A DNA stretch of 64,000 nt, from positions 108,148,587 to 108,212,586 of the forward strand of contig CM043964.1 of the NCBI GenBank assembly GCA_014529385.2, written 5' to 3'. The DNA comes from Adiantum capillus-veneris. Its lineage: Eukaryota > Streptophyta > Polypodiopsida > Polypodiales > Pteridaceae. Below the pieces are notes generated by a model. It searched no databases and was not told the origin of the DNA. It saw only the letters and a list, made by a program, of their open reading frames with translations. Positions 23,238 to 37,487 of this stretch are shown in pieces. Each line of letters starts with the position of its first letter. Positions within the stretch are counted from its first letter, which is position 1. The position numbers were made by a program, and so were the translations under genes.

Positions 23238-24079
23238 GGCAACACCGTGCAGTGGAAGGAATAGAAGGAAAAATAACTTGAGTCGAGGAAAAATAATCTC
23301 GTAGTCATAATTGGCACCGCAAATGGTAATTAGCCGTGCTAATTACATTGGTTGTCCAAGTTGTAATCAATCCGCCAATCCAACCGTGCACGTACCCTGC
23401 TTGGACACGTCGTAGCCGAATCGGTTGCAATCGCTATTGCTTTAATGCAATTGACTCTATGAGTACGGTCGCCAATGAATCCATTTGAAAAATTTATTGT
23501 CTTGCTGATTTTTTGCACATAGCACGCAGGGTAGTATCTAATTGCTAGCCCCTTTGCCCATCATAAATGAGTATGTGGTCACAGTGTGCGATTATCCTGG
23601 CTTCGAAGCTGCGATGCGACTTGCTTGATGCGATGTGGGTACTCGCCCTTAGGTTACTTTAAGTCCTAAGGCCAAAGGCCTTAGGCGTTTTGTATGTGAA
23701 CACAAAGCTCACAAAGCCATGGCCGTCGAGTAGACAACGCACAAGGCAAGCGGAGTTGAGGAGGAGCAAGGTGATGAGAACCGGGCACCGTCCCCGTGTC
23801 GAAAGTTGCTCAGCGTGCCATGGCACTCATGTTGAGCCGGCTCACGGCTGATTTGCTGCACCTTCACCCGACGGCTCCTGCTTCCCAAGCCCCCCCCTGC
23901 ACACGCTTTTTGACTTCGCCTTCCTCCCTTAGCAAGATAAAGTCTCCACGACATGCAACATGCAAAAGATTTTTGTGGCTTAGAAACACCACGCCCTCCT
24001 TTCCCAAAAAAGGCAACTTGGCTCTTGATACCAGTGTAAAGACTAGGTGGATTCCAGGCACTAGTCTCCCCTAGTCTTT
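23238..24079 (-). other. E2 leader and possible LTR remnants
   Basis: No protein recognised. Read on the minus strand there are two primer-site-like stretches: tggcgaccgtactc (plus 23461-23474) ahead of the E2 gag start, and tggtatcaagagcc (plus 24020-24033). A 10-bp inverted repeat aaagactagg / cctagtcttt lies at 24038-24047 and 24070-24079, and a palindrome cctaaggccaaaggccttag at 23665-23684. Which primer site belongs to E2 is unclear. Confidence 0.35.
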
Positions 24080-25010
24080 CCATCACCACTAACAAGGAGT
24101 TCAGTTGGTATAGAACTCTGCAAAGATAGAGTTTCATGTGCATCATAAAAGACATCATTATTTTCAGTGAATATATTTATGTCTTGCGCATCACTGTCAT
24201 CTTGAACTATGTCTAGTTCTTCAATCTTAACAGAACTTTTTGGTTTCTCCTCTTTATCATCATGGTCTTCGTCTTTACCTTTGCCCTTCTCTTTGTCACG
24301 CTTTCAAGCATAGCGATCCTTCTTTATGTGACCAAAATTATCATAATAATGGCATTGAACATTGCGGCGACCACGAGACTTTGATCTACCCTTTGATGCA
24401 TCTCTATTGCCCTCTTTCTTGGACTCACGTTGCGAAGAATGTCCCTTACGTTGTTTATCATCCCTTTGAACATAATGAGCTTCACCATAATGCGAGCTAG
24501 TCATGGTCTTTCGATGCATCTCCTCTGGAAAATCTGCACTAGTAAAATCATCGTATTTTAGCGTACCATTAGGAGCAGAGTTGCTAACAGTTGTGAAAAA
24601 GATATCCCAAGAGGGTGGCAACGAACAAAGCAAAAAGATGTCTTTCATCTCATCATCAATGGTCATGCATTGTGCATGAATCTGGGCAAAAAGAGAATCA
24701 AAATCATTGATATGGCTGGCAACACAAGCTCACTCCTTCATATGAAAGTTGAAAAGTTCTCGCATCAGGAAAACCTTATTGCTAGTCGTATCCTTTTCGT
24801 AAGTGTCGCATAATTTATGCCATAAATCATGAGCAGTCTCGCATTCTAACACTAAAAAGTACACTAACTCACCAAGGTGCAGTCTAATCATAGACCTGCA
24901 TAGCTCATCAAGCTCCTCCCACTGAAAATGAGTCGTGTGCATATCTTCAGTTCTAACCGCATAGGCAATAGGCAACTTTACTTCTTTTGGACAAGCACAT
25001 CATGCATTTG
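24080..25010 (-). pseudogene. E4: Ty1/copia gag fragment
   Basis: The minus strand reads FQWEELDELCRSMIRLHLGE, LECETAHDLWHKLCDTYEKD, SNKVFLMRELFNFHMKE, CSLPPSWDIFFTTVSNSAPN, then a Lys/Arg/Ser-rich basic region and a degenerate knuckle CHYYDNFGHIKKDRY, where the second and last Cys are lost. An acidic linker to protease follows (EELDIVQDDSDAQDINIF). It is cut off at both ends: by E3b at 25010 and near the protease at 24080. It is from a family different from E3. Confidence 0.8.
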
Positions 25011-25621
25011 GTCGGAAAGTGGTCGGAAAACAACCGGTCGATTGGCCGGAAAGTGGTCGGAAAACAACCGGTCGGTTGGCCGGTGGCCGGTAGTCAATGG
25101 CCGATGGCCGGTGGTCGGAAGTCAATGGCCGGTGGCCGGTGGTTGGAAGTCAATGGCTGGTGGCCGGTGGCCGAATTCAAAAGCGGACTTGTCTTCTCAA
25201 GGGCGGACACACATGGGTGGATTGGAGGGTCCGATTTGGACTTATTCGCACAAGGGCGGCTACACATGGCTGTCTCTCATAAGAGAGGGCAGCCCTTTTG
25301 GCCTATAAAAGGAGGCCATTTCTACACACATTAGATAGTGTGTGAAGTTGATGCAACAAGGTGAGTGTGAGGTGGTGAGAGTGAAGCAAGGCGGGAGCTC
25401 CATTAAGGGTATAATCCCTTTGTAAACTACTTCTTATTTTGAAGTACTAAAGCCATTGAGTGGCTGCTATCCCGTGGACGTAGCCCACATTGGGTGAACC
25501 ACGTATATCGTGTGTACTCTCTCTCTCTCTCTCTACTCTATAATCTCGTGTATATAAATCTGTCTCTCTCCATTAAGTAATCTACTCAATTATCTATTTA
25601 GCTACGTCTTATTTCCTAACA
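25011..25621 (+). repeat. E3b 5' LTR, truncated
   Basis: Begins inside the GC-rich block (ggtcggaaagtggtcgg) with a local duplication of ggaaagtggtcggaaaacaa (25013 and 25048 regions), then follows the E3a LTR to CCTAACA. TATA box at 25304. Primer site tggtatcagagc at 25624-25635. Confidence 0.9.
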
Positions 25622-25694
25622 ACTGGTATCAGAGCAAGGTTTGCTCGTAGCTAAATTATCTCAAGGAAAGGATTCCTTGAATTGAGTGGGAGTT

Positions 25695-28600
25695 ATGGCG
25701 GAGGAAGGGAAGCTCAAGATTGAGAAGTTCAACGGCAAAAACTACCAACATTGGAAGATGCAGATTGAAGACTATCTCTACCAGAAGGACCTCTATTTGC
25801 CACTAGGCGGTCTTGCGAAGAAGCCCACAACAATGGCAGATGAAGCATGGATTGTCCTTGATCGAAAGGCACTGGGAACAATCCGGATAAGCTTGGCGTC
25901 AACGGTGGCCTTCAATGTTTCGGAGATGAAGACCACGGAGGACTTGATGAAGTCACTTGACGACTTCTACGAGAAACCATCGGCATCCAATAAGGTATTT
26001 CTTATGAAGCGCTTGTTCAATCTAAAGATGGCAGAGAATGGTTCAGTTGCAGAACACCTAAATGACTTTAACACAAACATAAGTCAACTTCGATCAGTGA
26101 AAATCAATTTCGATGACGAAGTGCGAGCTCTCCTTATACTATCATCTCTACCGGATAGTTGGGACAGCCTTGTGATGGCTGTAAGTAATTCTATCTCTGG
26201 CACAAATACTCTTAAGTTTGATGATGTTGTGGGTGTTCTCCTAAGCGAGGAAATGCGAAGGAGAAGCACAGGAGAATCATCAAGTGCTGCACTATCAGTG
26301 GAAACAAGACGAAGGCTTAAGGAGCGGTTCAAAAACCAAAAGGGTCGTGATCGCTCAAGGTGGAGCAAGTCACGCACAAAGTCAGTTCTTGAATGTTGGA
26401 ACTGCGGCAAGAAGGGCCACGTCAAGAAGTATTGCTGGTCCAAGAAGAAGAAGGAGACAGAGTCTCAAGACAACAAGCCAACATCGGAGGCCAATGTGGA
26501 AGGTAAAGTAGAGCAAGATGCTCTAATTCTCTCATTAGACAATGTGTCTAATTCTTGGATAGTAGATTCCGGGGTTTCATTCCATGCCACACCACACAAG
26601 CAACATTTCCAAGACTACACCAAAGGTAATTTTGGGTATGTATACTTGGGAGATGATGAAGCTTGTGAAATTGTCGACAAAGGTACAGTTTCTGTCAAAA
26701 CTGCTAACGGAAATGAATGGAAGCTTAAAGATGTTAGGCATGTTCTTTCTCTTCGCAAAAATTTGATCTCTACAGGACAATTGGACGATGAAGGTCACAA
26801 CATTGCATTCGGAAACAAACGGTGGAAGATCTCAAAGGGATCTTTGGTGGTTGCCAAGGGTGAAAACGTCGGTACACTTTACTTGTGTACTGTTAGAACG
26901 CAACCTTCAGCTTGTGCAGCAACTACAGAAGTTGACAGTGCCGTGTGGCACTACCGACTTGGGCATATGAGTGCCAAAGGAATGCAAATCCTTGAAAGAA
27001 AGAAGCTTCTACCAGGTTTGAAAGAAGTGGACTTAGAGTTCTGTGAAGATTGTGTTTATGGTAAAAAAAAGAGGGTAAAATTTCAAAAATCAGGAAATGA
27101 AAGAAAAAATAAAAAACTTGAGTTGGTTCATTCTGATGTTCGGGGTCCTGCAAGTACACCATCACTTGGTGGCTCATTGTACTATGTAACATTCATAGAC
27201 GATGCGACTAGAAAAACATGGGTTTATGTCATGAAGAATAAATCCGATGTATTTTCCATATTTCAAAGGTGGAAAGCCTTTGTGGAGAATGAAAAAGGTA
27301 CCAAGGTTAAATGCCTCAGATCCGACAATGGAGGTGAATATTGCAGCCAAGCGTTTGAAAGCTTTTGTGCTAGCAATGGAATTCGGAGGCAAAGGACAAC
27401 CCCAAGGACACCTCAACAAAATGGGATTTCGGAAAGGATGAACAGGACAATCATGGAACCAGCACGAAGCATGCGGCTACATGCAGGCCTACCGCTTGAA
27501 CTTTGGGCGGAAGCTGTAAGTACGTCCGTGTACTTAATCAATCGGTCACCCTCAACGGCATTGGATGGGGGAGTTCCAGAAGAGGCATGGACAGGTAAAC
27601 CGGTGAATTATGCATTTCTCAAAGTGTTTGGGTGTGAGGCTTTCATGCACATAGATAGAAGCCTAAGATCAAAGCTAGATGCAAAGTCCAAAAAGTGTTT
27701 CTTCATTGGCTATGGAGAAGGAGACTTTGGGTATCGCCTATGGAATCCTGAAGATGGTAAAATCTTAAGGAGTAGGGATGTAATTTTTAATGAACAAAAT
27801 ATGTACAAAGATTACTTGGAAAGAAAACAAACAAAAGAAACAGGTGATGAGTACATGGAGCTTGAGGACGGTGAAGACTCAAGGACTGCAAACGGTGACA
27901 ATGTGCAAAAACGTCAATAAAATGAGGAGCCTCAACCTATTCCCCGAAGATCTACAAGAGCAAGTAGACCTCCAGAAAGGTTTGTTCCTGCCTTCAACCA
28001 TCTCTTGATCTCAGATTCTGGAGAGCCGGAATCATATGAAGAAGCTATGCAACCTGAATCCAAAGAAGAATGGACGAAGAGCATGCAAGTGGAGATGGAC
28101 TCACTACATCGCAACCAAACATGGGAGTTGGTTGAGTTGCCTAAAGGTAAGCGGGCACTTCAAAACAAATGGGTGTACAAGCTAAAGGAAGAAGAAGGTG
28201 GGAAGAAATGGTACAAGTCTACGCTTGTAGTAAAAGGTTTTTCTCAAAAGAAAGGTATTGAATTCAATGAAATATTTTCTCCTGTTGTAAAAATGAACTC
28301 AATTAGGCTTGTCTTAAGCCTTGTGGCTGCTCATGATCTAAATCTCGAGCAAATGGATGTAAATACGGCATTCCCTCACGGTGACTTAGAGGAGGAAATC
28401 TACATGCTTCAACCAAAGGGGTATGAAGTAAAAGGTAAGGAGAAAATGGTTTGCAGATTAAAGAAGAGCTTGTATGGTTAAAGCAAGCATCAAGACAATG
28501 GTACTTGAAGTTTGATCGATGGATGCTGGATCATGGATTCACAAGATGCAACTCGGATCACTGCGTCTACACGAAGAATTTGGGAGATGGGAAATTCATC

Positions 28601-29575
28601 ATCCTAATGTTGTATGTTGATGACATGTTGATTGCAAGTGCTAACATGCAGGACATCAAAGACCTAAAAGAGGAGCTGCCCAAATCTTTTTCAATGAAAG
28701 ATTTAGGTGTTGCAAAAAGGATACTTGGTATGAAGATATCAAGGGACAGGACGAAGAAGACAATAAAGTTATCTCAAGAAGATTACATCAAGAAGGTACT
28801 AGAAAGGTTTGCAATGCAAAATGCAAAACCAGTCTCTACACCTTTGGCTGGTCATTTTAAACTAACGAAGGATATGTGTCCAAAGACACAAGAGGAGATA
28901 GCCTATATGTCTAAAGTTCCATATGCTGCAGCGGTAGGTTCTCTAATGTATGCTATGGTCTGGACAAGGCCAGACATTGCACATGCAGTGGGAGTTGTGA
29001 GTAGGTTCATGGACAACCCAGGTAAAGAGCATTGGCAAGCTGTGAAGTGGATACTTAGGTATCTAAAAGGGACAACAACAAATGCTTTGTATTTTGGAGG
29101 AACTGATATTTTTCTAGAAGGGTATGCTGATGCAGATATGGCTGGTGACAAAGATACTTGAAGGAGCACTAATGGCTATGTGTTCACGGTCGGAGGCACA
29201 GCAGTAAGCTGGGCTTCAAAGCTGCAGAAAGTGGTTTCACTTTCTACCACGGAAGCAGAGTATGTAGCAATGACGGAGGCAAGCAAAGAAATTCTGTGGC
29301 TTCACAGATTCTTAGAAGAGCTTGGATTCAAACAAGACAATTGTGTCTTGTACAGTGATAGCCAAAGCGCTATCCATCTTGTGAAGAACTCAGCCTTTCA
29401 TTCAAGGACAAAGCACATTGAGGTGAGATATCACTTCATACGCACTCTTTTGGAAGAGGGACAGCTAAAGCTAGGAAAGGTGCATACAAGTGAAAATCCT
29501 GCAGACATGTTTACAAAGGTGGTCAACAAGGAGAAGTTGAGCTTTTGTTCATCTTCAATCGGCATTCAAGGATAA
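25695..29575 (+). pseudogene. E3b gag-pol polyprotein
   Basis: Starts MAEEGKLKIEKFNGKNYQHW. Gag, protease (WIVDSGVSFHATPH), integrase (LRSDNGGEYCSQAF, NGISERMNRTIM) and the linker are in one frame to 27918, where TAA replaces the CCA of E3a. A one-base deletion at 28478-28481 (tatggttaaag for tatggtttaaag) breaks RT. TGA at 29159-29161 replaces AGA in RNase H. The gag-protease junction that is broken in E3a is intact here. LYVDDMLIA and the RNase H motifs are present in the separated pieces. Confidence 0.95.
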
Positions 29576-29635
29576 GAAGCCAGAATGGAAAGCAGTCACA
29601 GGTTTGGTTTGGAGATCAGTCTCCAAGTGGGAGAT

Positions 29636-30394
29636 TGTTAAGTATGGAGCCTGATTTACACTTGTAATTTTCTGTGGTAAAAGCGCACATTTGTAAGGCC
29701 CCCATTATGAGGAGAAGCCATCGTGCGTGAAGGAAAATCACTCACCAGAAACCAAAATTTTCACGGACAACAATCACGGAATATTCCTTTTCGCCGGAAT
29801 ATTATGGCCGGACGGCGGCCGGAAAGTGGTCGGAAAACAACTGGTCGGTTGGCCGGTGGCCGGTAGTCAATGGCCGATGGCCGGTGGTTGGAAGTCAATG
29901 GCCGGTGGCCGGTGGTCGGAAGTCAATGGCCGGTGGTCGGTGGCCGAATTCAAAAGCGGACTTGTCTTCTCAACGGCGGACACACATGGGCGGATTGGAG
30001 GGTCCGATTTGGACTTATTCGCACAAGGGCGGCTACACATGGCTGTCTCTCATAAGAGAGGGCAGCCCTTTTGGGCTATAAAAGGAGGCCATTTCTACAG
30101 ACATTAGATAGTGTGTGAAGTTGATGCAACAAGGTGAGTGTGAGGTGGTGAGAGTGAAGCAAGGCGGGAGCTCCATTAAGGGTATAATCCCTTTGTAAAC
30201 TACTTCTTATTTTGAAGTACTAAAGCCATTGAGTGGCTGCTTTCCCGTGGACGTAGCCCACATTGGGTGAACCACGTATATCGTGTGTACTCTCTCTCTC
30301 TCTCTCTACTCTATAATCTCGTGTATATAAATCTGTCTCTCTCCATTAAGTAATCTACTCAATTATCTATTTAGCTACGTCTTATTTCCTAACA
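29636..30394 (+). repeat. E3b 3' LTR
   Basis: Starts TGTTAAGTATGGAG and ends CCTAACA. Compared with E3a it lacks about 60 bp after the acaatcac stretch near 29770. TATA box at 30077. Confidence 0.95.
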
Positions 30395-32347
30395 GAAAAT
30401 TGACGAGTACAATCCAGATTTTTAGCCCCTTTATACCACATGATATGCAATGATCTCTTGGTGGACAAATGTTACGTCAAAGTCAAAGATCGTGTTTCCA
30501 AAATCATTCTTGACAATATATCGCTCTGAGGATGTACAATTGTCAGTGATGGTTGGTCTAATGCTGAAAGAAGACCATTGATCAATGTTATGTTGGTGTG
30601 TCTAAGAAAAAAGGTGCTCATAAAATCTATTGACATTTTTGATGCTATTAAAAGTGGTTATTATATTGCTAGTGTGTTGACCACTGTAATCAAAGAAATA
30701 CATGCTGAATATGTTGTTTAAGTAGTCATGGACAATGTAAAGAATTGTCAAAATGCATCATAGATAGATGCTTTTCACACATTTACAAAAATGGTTGCAG
30801 TAGACACAACTTGAACTTGGCACTAAAAAAATGCTAGAGTAGTGAAGAAAGTACTTGGTTTTCCAAAATAATCAACGTCGTGTGTCAAGTTATAAAGTTT
30901 ATCTTGAAATGACAAAGAGTGATTGATATATACAAGATGTGCATATCAATTATGTTAGAATCCCTGTGATACTCGATTTTGCATGCACTATTACACAATG
31001 GAGTCTCTCCTACATAATAAGTGTGTTGTAATTGATACTTTTGGCTATACTGCATTTGATAAATGGCACCTTGATCAACCTAAATGAGTGAAAGAGAGGG
31101 TTATAAGTTTGTGATGATCAATAAGAAAGCGAGCTTGGTGGAGGAGTGTGATGGATGTATACCACGTAATGATGCTTGTTATGTTTACAATTTGCAATCT
31201 TGATACATAAGCACCAAACTTGGAAAAGTATGGATAACTTGGTGGACAATCCAACAAATTTTGGAAAAACTTGAGAAGTTAAAAGAGCCTCTCGTGGAAA
31301 AGGAGTGGTGAATACCATTCTATACAAGACAACAAAATGTTTTGTTTGAGTACTTTCATGCCAAGTGGTGTTGGAGTGCGAGTTTTGTTGCACCACGAGA
31401 ACTCCCTCCATCCATGTAGACTGCCATGTATATGCCATGTGTGTAGCATCATGTGATATCCCATGTGTGGGCATGTGATGTTCCAAGAGTCATGCCTAGA
31501 GCTAACTAGAAGGGTCAAGAGGAATATTTCCCTTTCATGAAGAGTCATGTGACCTTTGGATGAGAGCAAGCACTAGGTGCTATGCCTGTATAACAAGCTT
31601 TGTAATCATTTCTCAAGTTGAATAATCAAGTGTGTATCTACATTCTATTGTCTTGCGCATTGGTTTAAACCTTAACTAATCTCTCTCTCTCTATAGCATT
31701 ATGACCGCAACATGAATGCCACATTAGGCTATACACCACCATAACCTATCAGGTGGAAGAGTACACACACTCCATAGTGTGGCTTACATGATTGATCCAG
31801 AGCATTGGAATTTAGACTTGATGTCAAATATAGAGGTGGTCAAGGAATTTTATTAGGTCATCAATATGTTCTACTTGAATGCTCAAGATCGTGTTAATTG
31901 CATCAAAGAATTGAGTGCATTCAAACTAAAAGAAGGACCTTTTTCAAACAATTTTGTTCAATCAATGGCAAAGGAGCAACTTGCATGAAGGTGGTGGAGA
32001 TGAGTAGTGGTGAGCAACACTCAACTCTTCATCCACTTGCAATGAGAGTTTTGACACAATATGCATCAAATTCAAGCTCCAAGAGAGATTGGAGTATGTA
32101 TAAGTATGTTCGTAGCACAATTGGCAACAGATTATTAGTAAAAAAAGCTAAGAAACTAGTTTACATGTTTTGCATAGAAAGAAATTGCATCATATCAAAA
32201 TCATTGGCTATGAGGAAGAAATATCTAGTTGATTGTACGACTATCAAAGTAGATAATAAAGGTGAGTTTAGTGTTGGCATATCTCAATATACAATAGCTG
32301 AGATCAAAGAGAACCTTGTGATTGTTGTAGACGATTCAATAGAGTAG
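30395..32347 (+). pseudogene. hAT-superfamily transposase (DUF659 type), dead
   Basis: Readable in shifting frames on the plus strand: CTIVSDGWSNAERRPLINVM near 30530-30590 (first catalytic Asp region), VVMDNVKNCQNA near 30725 (second Asp), GCSRHNLNLALK near 30795 (C-x2-H motif), then TRFCMHYYTMESLLHNKCVV and DTFGYTAFDKW near 30975-31065. After the inserted solo LTR come YMIDPEHWNLDL near 31785 and the C-terminal dimerisation region STLHPLAMRVLTQYASNSSS, WSMYKYVRSTIGNRL, AKKLVYMFCIERN (32020-32190). Many stops. Terminal inverted repeats were not found. Confidence 0.8.
31369..31751. repeat. Solo LTR inserted in the hAT pseudogene
   Basis: A 383-bp block starts TGTTGGAGTGCG and ends AACCTATCA. 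It is flanked by agtgg (31364-31368) and ggtgg (31752-31756), a 4/5 target duplication. hAT coding similarity stops before it and resumes right after it. A short (CT)n tract lies near its 3' end. It is unlike the other LTRs in the window. Confidence 0.6.
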
Positions 32348-32657
32348 AACAAACAATGGGCAAAGATAGAGCAAAACTATGACTACACATACTCAACATA
32401 AAGTATCATAAGTTTACGACATGTTAAATTGTAAGTGAAGTTTATAGTCTTTAACAAGCTTGATGTTTAGAATGTGCTTCTTCATCTATGAATATGTTTC
32501 TTATTGCACTAGGGATGCTTTCTTGTGTTTGCTTGAATTTATATTCATTGGCCATGCCATGTAATACAAACCTTGTGGAATTTCTTTAGAAAAAATTCCA
32601 CATCGATTACTATTTTGCGTTAGTTTAATTAAACAATTGGGATGGTAATAGTGGCCA
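32348..32657. other. Flank of the hAT element, nothing recognised
   Basis: AT-rich DNA after the hAT stop, possibly its 3' non-coding part. A hairpin-like ggaatttctttagaaaaaattcc sits near 32579. Confidence 0.35.
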
Positions 32658-33037
32658 CAAGCTAATGTGTAGAAACCACTCTATCTATCAAAAGTTTTGT
32701 AGCAAACTGGACATTGAGAGGATGAAGACACATCTAAGTTGATGACGGAATTTCTGGAACTAGCTCCAAATGGATGAAGTGGTGACTTATATGTGTCCCG
32801 TGGATAGACGGAGTGTTACCATATACATGTGGTAGTGATGTTGTGAATACACTTAGGACCTCCTGGGAATTTTTCCCTCACTAGGAGGTTTTTTCCCCCG
32901 TGCATTGTATATACGTCCATCACTATAGGGATATCTTATCTTTTCATTGCACACTAAGTAATACTTCTCTCTGTTGTGTGCCTTGAGCTTCCTTTGTCTT
33001 CCCCAAGCTGTGTATGTTTCCCTGCAACCCTATTCCA
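32658..33037 (+). repeat. E5 putative 5' LTR
   Basis: Inferred from the primer site that follows. It ends cctattcca at 33037, has a TATA-like tgtatatac near 32908, and an inverted-repeat-like cctcctggg...ctaggagg near 32859-32889. The start is a guess because no second copy is present. Confidence 0.4.
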
Positions 33038-33041
33038 ATAA

Positions 33042-33057
33042 TTGATATCAAAACAGG
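33042..33057 (+). other. E5 primer-binding site, degenerate
   Basis: ttgatatcaaaacagg resembles the tRNA(Met) primer complement tggtatcagagcaagg and lies five bases after the proposed LTR end. Confidence 0.45.
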
Positions 33058-33333
33058 TTGCATCCTTTGGGGCTTAGTCGCCAACATCACCAGCACACGC
33101 CTGCTCACTTTTTCAAATTTCAGTGGGATTTGGTGAGCATTAGCACGTCGGCCTTTGTTTCCACTACAAATAGTATTGCGTAGGCTATTTTGTCATTTTG
33201 TGCAGAATTTTTGTTAGTGCCATTTTTTGCATAGCATGTCCCTTATAGTCTTCTATGATTTGTGTTATATAGCTCGTGTTGTTCCCGCTTTGTTTCTCCT
33301 CTTTAGTTTTGACATCAAGTGCAAGCATTCACC

Positions 33334-35692
33334 ATGGTTAACAACAACACATATGTGTTCAAGATGTTTGTTGTTGAGGATAGATTGGATGGGGACAATT
33401 ACCCTATGTGGGCTTACATGATGAAACATGTCCTTGTGTCAAAGGGTGTTTGGAATATTGTGCAGGGAGTTAATGTACATCCTAGTTTTGTGGATACACA
33501 CAATGTTAAGGATGTTGTAGGCTTTGGTGGCAGGTTTGCTGCTATTGGAACTGTTTTTCCTACAATTGAACATGTTTGTTGAGATGTAAGAGATGCGCAG
33601 GCTCATGCATTGATTGTGTTGCCTGTGAAGTGCTCTATTAATCCTCACATTCATTTAGCAAAATTTGCAAAACAGGCTTGGGATATTCTGGCTGGTCTTT
33701 ATGCAAGTCGCAATGAAGCTAAAATTACATTGTTGCATAAAGAACTGGAGTCGAAGATTATGCATGAGGAAGATGAAATGGAAACTTCCCTTGTTGGTGT
33801 CAAGGATATAAATGAGTAACTTATTTCAGCAGGTGAAGTCATTTTTGACAGTTCTCTTGTGCAGACTGTCCTTGATGCTTTGCCAGATTCTTACCAGACT
33901 TTTGCTAGTACTTGGAGACTTATGGCCCAAGGAAATCCTGAAGTTGTCAAGTTTGATGCATTATGTCCATGGTTGTTTCAAGAGTCACTTTCCAGAAAAA
34001 ACACGACTAAACGTGTGCAGTTGAACATGCCTTTATTGATCTCAAAGAAAAAGTGGTAATAATAATGTAACCACTTCTCATGGTTCTTTTGCGAGTGGTA
34101 AATCACATGTTCCTAATGCTTCTGCTGGCAACAATTTGTCTAGGAATTCTAGTGAAAAGGGCAAAAAGAAGATACTTTGCCTTTATTGTAAAGCTCACGA
34201 TCACTTGATCAAGCAATAGTCGAAATTGAAGGTAAAAGAGGCTAAAAAGAAAGAGGTTGGGTCCACTACAATTGCAAATACTGTTGAGTTCTTCTGTGAA
34301 AGGAGATTGTGATGCTGATGTTGATGTAGATTGGGCTTTTATTGCAAAGTGCACTTATGATCCTTCTGTCCATGATGCATGTTTGTCAATTGCTGCAGAT
34401 GCTCATGTGTGGCACTTTTACAATGTTGCTACAAAGAAAATTACCTCTCATCATGACTTGCTTACCTCTCTTGAGGATATCCCTCATGGGAATTCAATCA
34501 CTTGTGCCAACACTGCCTCTTGTCCGATCAAGGGAGTTGGAAAGATTTTGTTGACTACTGCGAATGGAAGTTCTTTTACACTTGTTGATGCACTTTATGT
34601 ACATGGGATAAAAAAGAAGCGTTTGTCTGTATCTGCACTTGCTAGACTTGGTCTTGTTGTGAAATTTATGCATGACAGATGTATAGTTCATGATCTCAGT
34701 TCTGGTAATGAGATTGTTGCATCGAATATTATATGTTGTGGGTTGTATAAGCTCACTTTGTATGACAAGGGTGGGCAAAATTTTGCAAATGCAGCTGTGG
34801 ATTCTAAGGCTATTTTACATGCAAAACTTTGGCATGCACGTTTTGGGCATTTGAATTTTGTTAGTTTGCTGTGTTTGTAGAAATCTGATATGGTTGCTTC
34901 TTTGCCGCCTCTTGAAGCACTTGTTAAGCATGTTTGTGAAGGGTGTATTTTAGGTAAGATGTAGTGTTCAAAGTTTCCAAAGGATGGTTCAGTTAGGGCT
35001 ATGTGCAGGTTGCAGCTTGTGCATAGTGATGTTTTTGGGCCCATGCAAACTCCTTCCTTGGGCAACCACCTTTACTTTGTGACTTTTATTGATGATTACT
35101 CTAGACATGCATGGGTGTATTTGCTTAAGGCGAAGTCCAAAGTGTTTATGTGCTTAAAGAAATTTTTGGCTATGGATGAAAATGTCTCTAAATGTATTAT
35201 GGGCACCCTCCATTCCGATCAAGGGGGGGAGTATATGTCTCATGAATTAAATGCATTTCTCGCTAGTCGTGGGACAAAACACCAATGTACAATGACGTAT
35301 ACACCTCAATAAAATGGTGTTGTTGATGGGAGGAACAGGTCGCTTACGGAGATGACAAGATGTATAGTCAAAAGTCAAGCTTTTCCATGTTTGTTTTGGC
35401 TTGAGGCCATCATGAGTGCCACTTATGTACTCAATAGGTGTCCTACAAAAGATTTGTACTCTATGACCCCATATGAAGCATGGCATGATAGAAAGGAATC
35501 TATTGATCACTTGCGCATTTTTGGGTATTTGGATTATGCTTTGGTGCCACAAACGCAGTGTAGAGAATTGGGTGATAAGGCTGTCAAGTGCATTTTTGTT
35601 GATTATACTGCTGAAATCAAAGGTTACAGGTTGTACCATCCGCAAACAAAGAGTATCCTGGTTTCACGGGATAGTGTTTGTGGAAGATCCTG
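33334..35692 (+). pseudogene. E5: copia gag, protease and integrase, dead
   Basis: Gag starts MVNNNTYVFKMFVVEDRLDG with the copia signature DNYPMWAYMM and later ALPDSYQTFASTWR. A knuckle remnant CLYCKAHDHLIKQ has lost its last Cys. The protease region reads WHFYNVATKKITSHH where active copies have W..DSGA, so the active site is gone. Integrase: HSDVFGPMQTPSLGNHLYFV, LHSDQGGEYMSHEL, then a stop at QQ-NGV and DGRN where the catalytic Glu belongs. The last block is KCIFVDYTAEIKGYRLYHPQ. It ends before RT at the microsatellite. Numerous stops and frameshifts. Confidence 0.8.
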
Positions 35693-35794
35693 TTCAGTCT
35701 TTGCTCTTGTTGGGGTAAAGGCGGTGTGCCTCTTACCCCGTTTGGACACGTCAGAGACGTCTGACCGTGTTGAGGTGCTCCACCCACATCCTGT

Positions 35795-37487
<1,693 letters not shown>

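Larger units (their letters stand above)
25011..30394 (+). mobile_element. E3b: second copy of the E3 copia family
   Basis: Nearly identical to E3a through gag-pol. The 5' LTR lacks its first 230 bp or so, so no target duplication can be tested. The left neighbour is E4 and the right neighbour is a hAT transposase, so the left end may have been lost by rearrangement. The 3' LTR (29636-30394) is shorter because part of the 5' region is deleted. Confidence 0.95.

Noticed and set aside
23709-24158. 149-codon minus-strand frame
   Set aside because: It crosses the E4 edge, a primer-like site and leader sequence; no domain.
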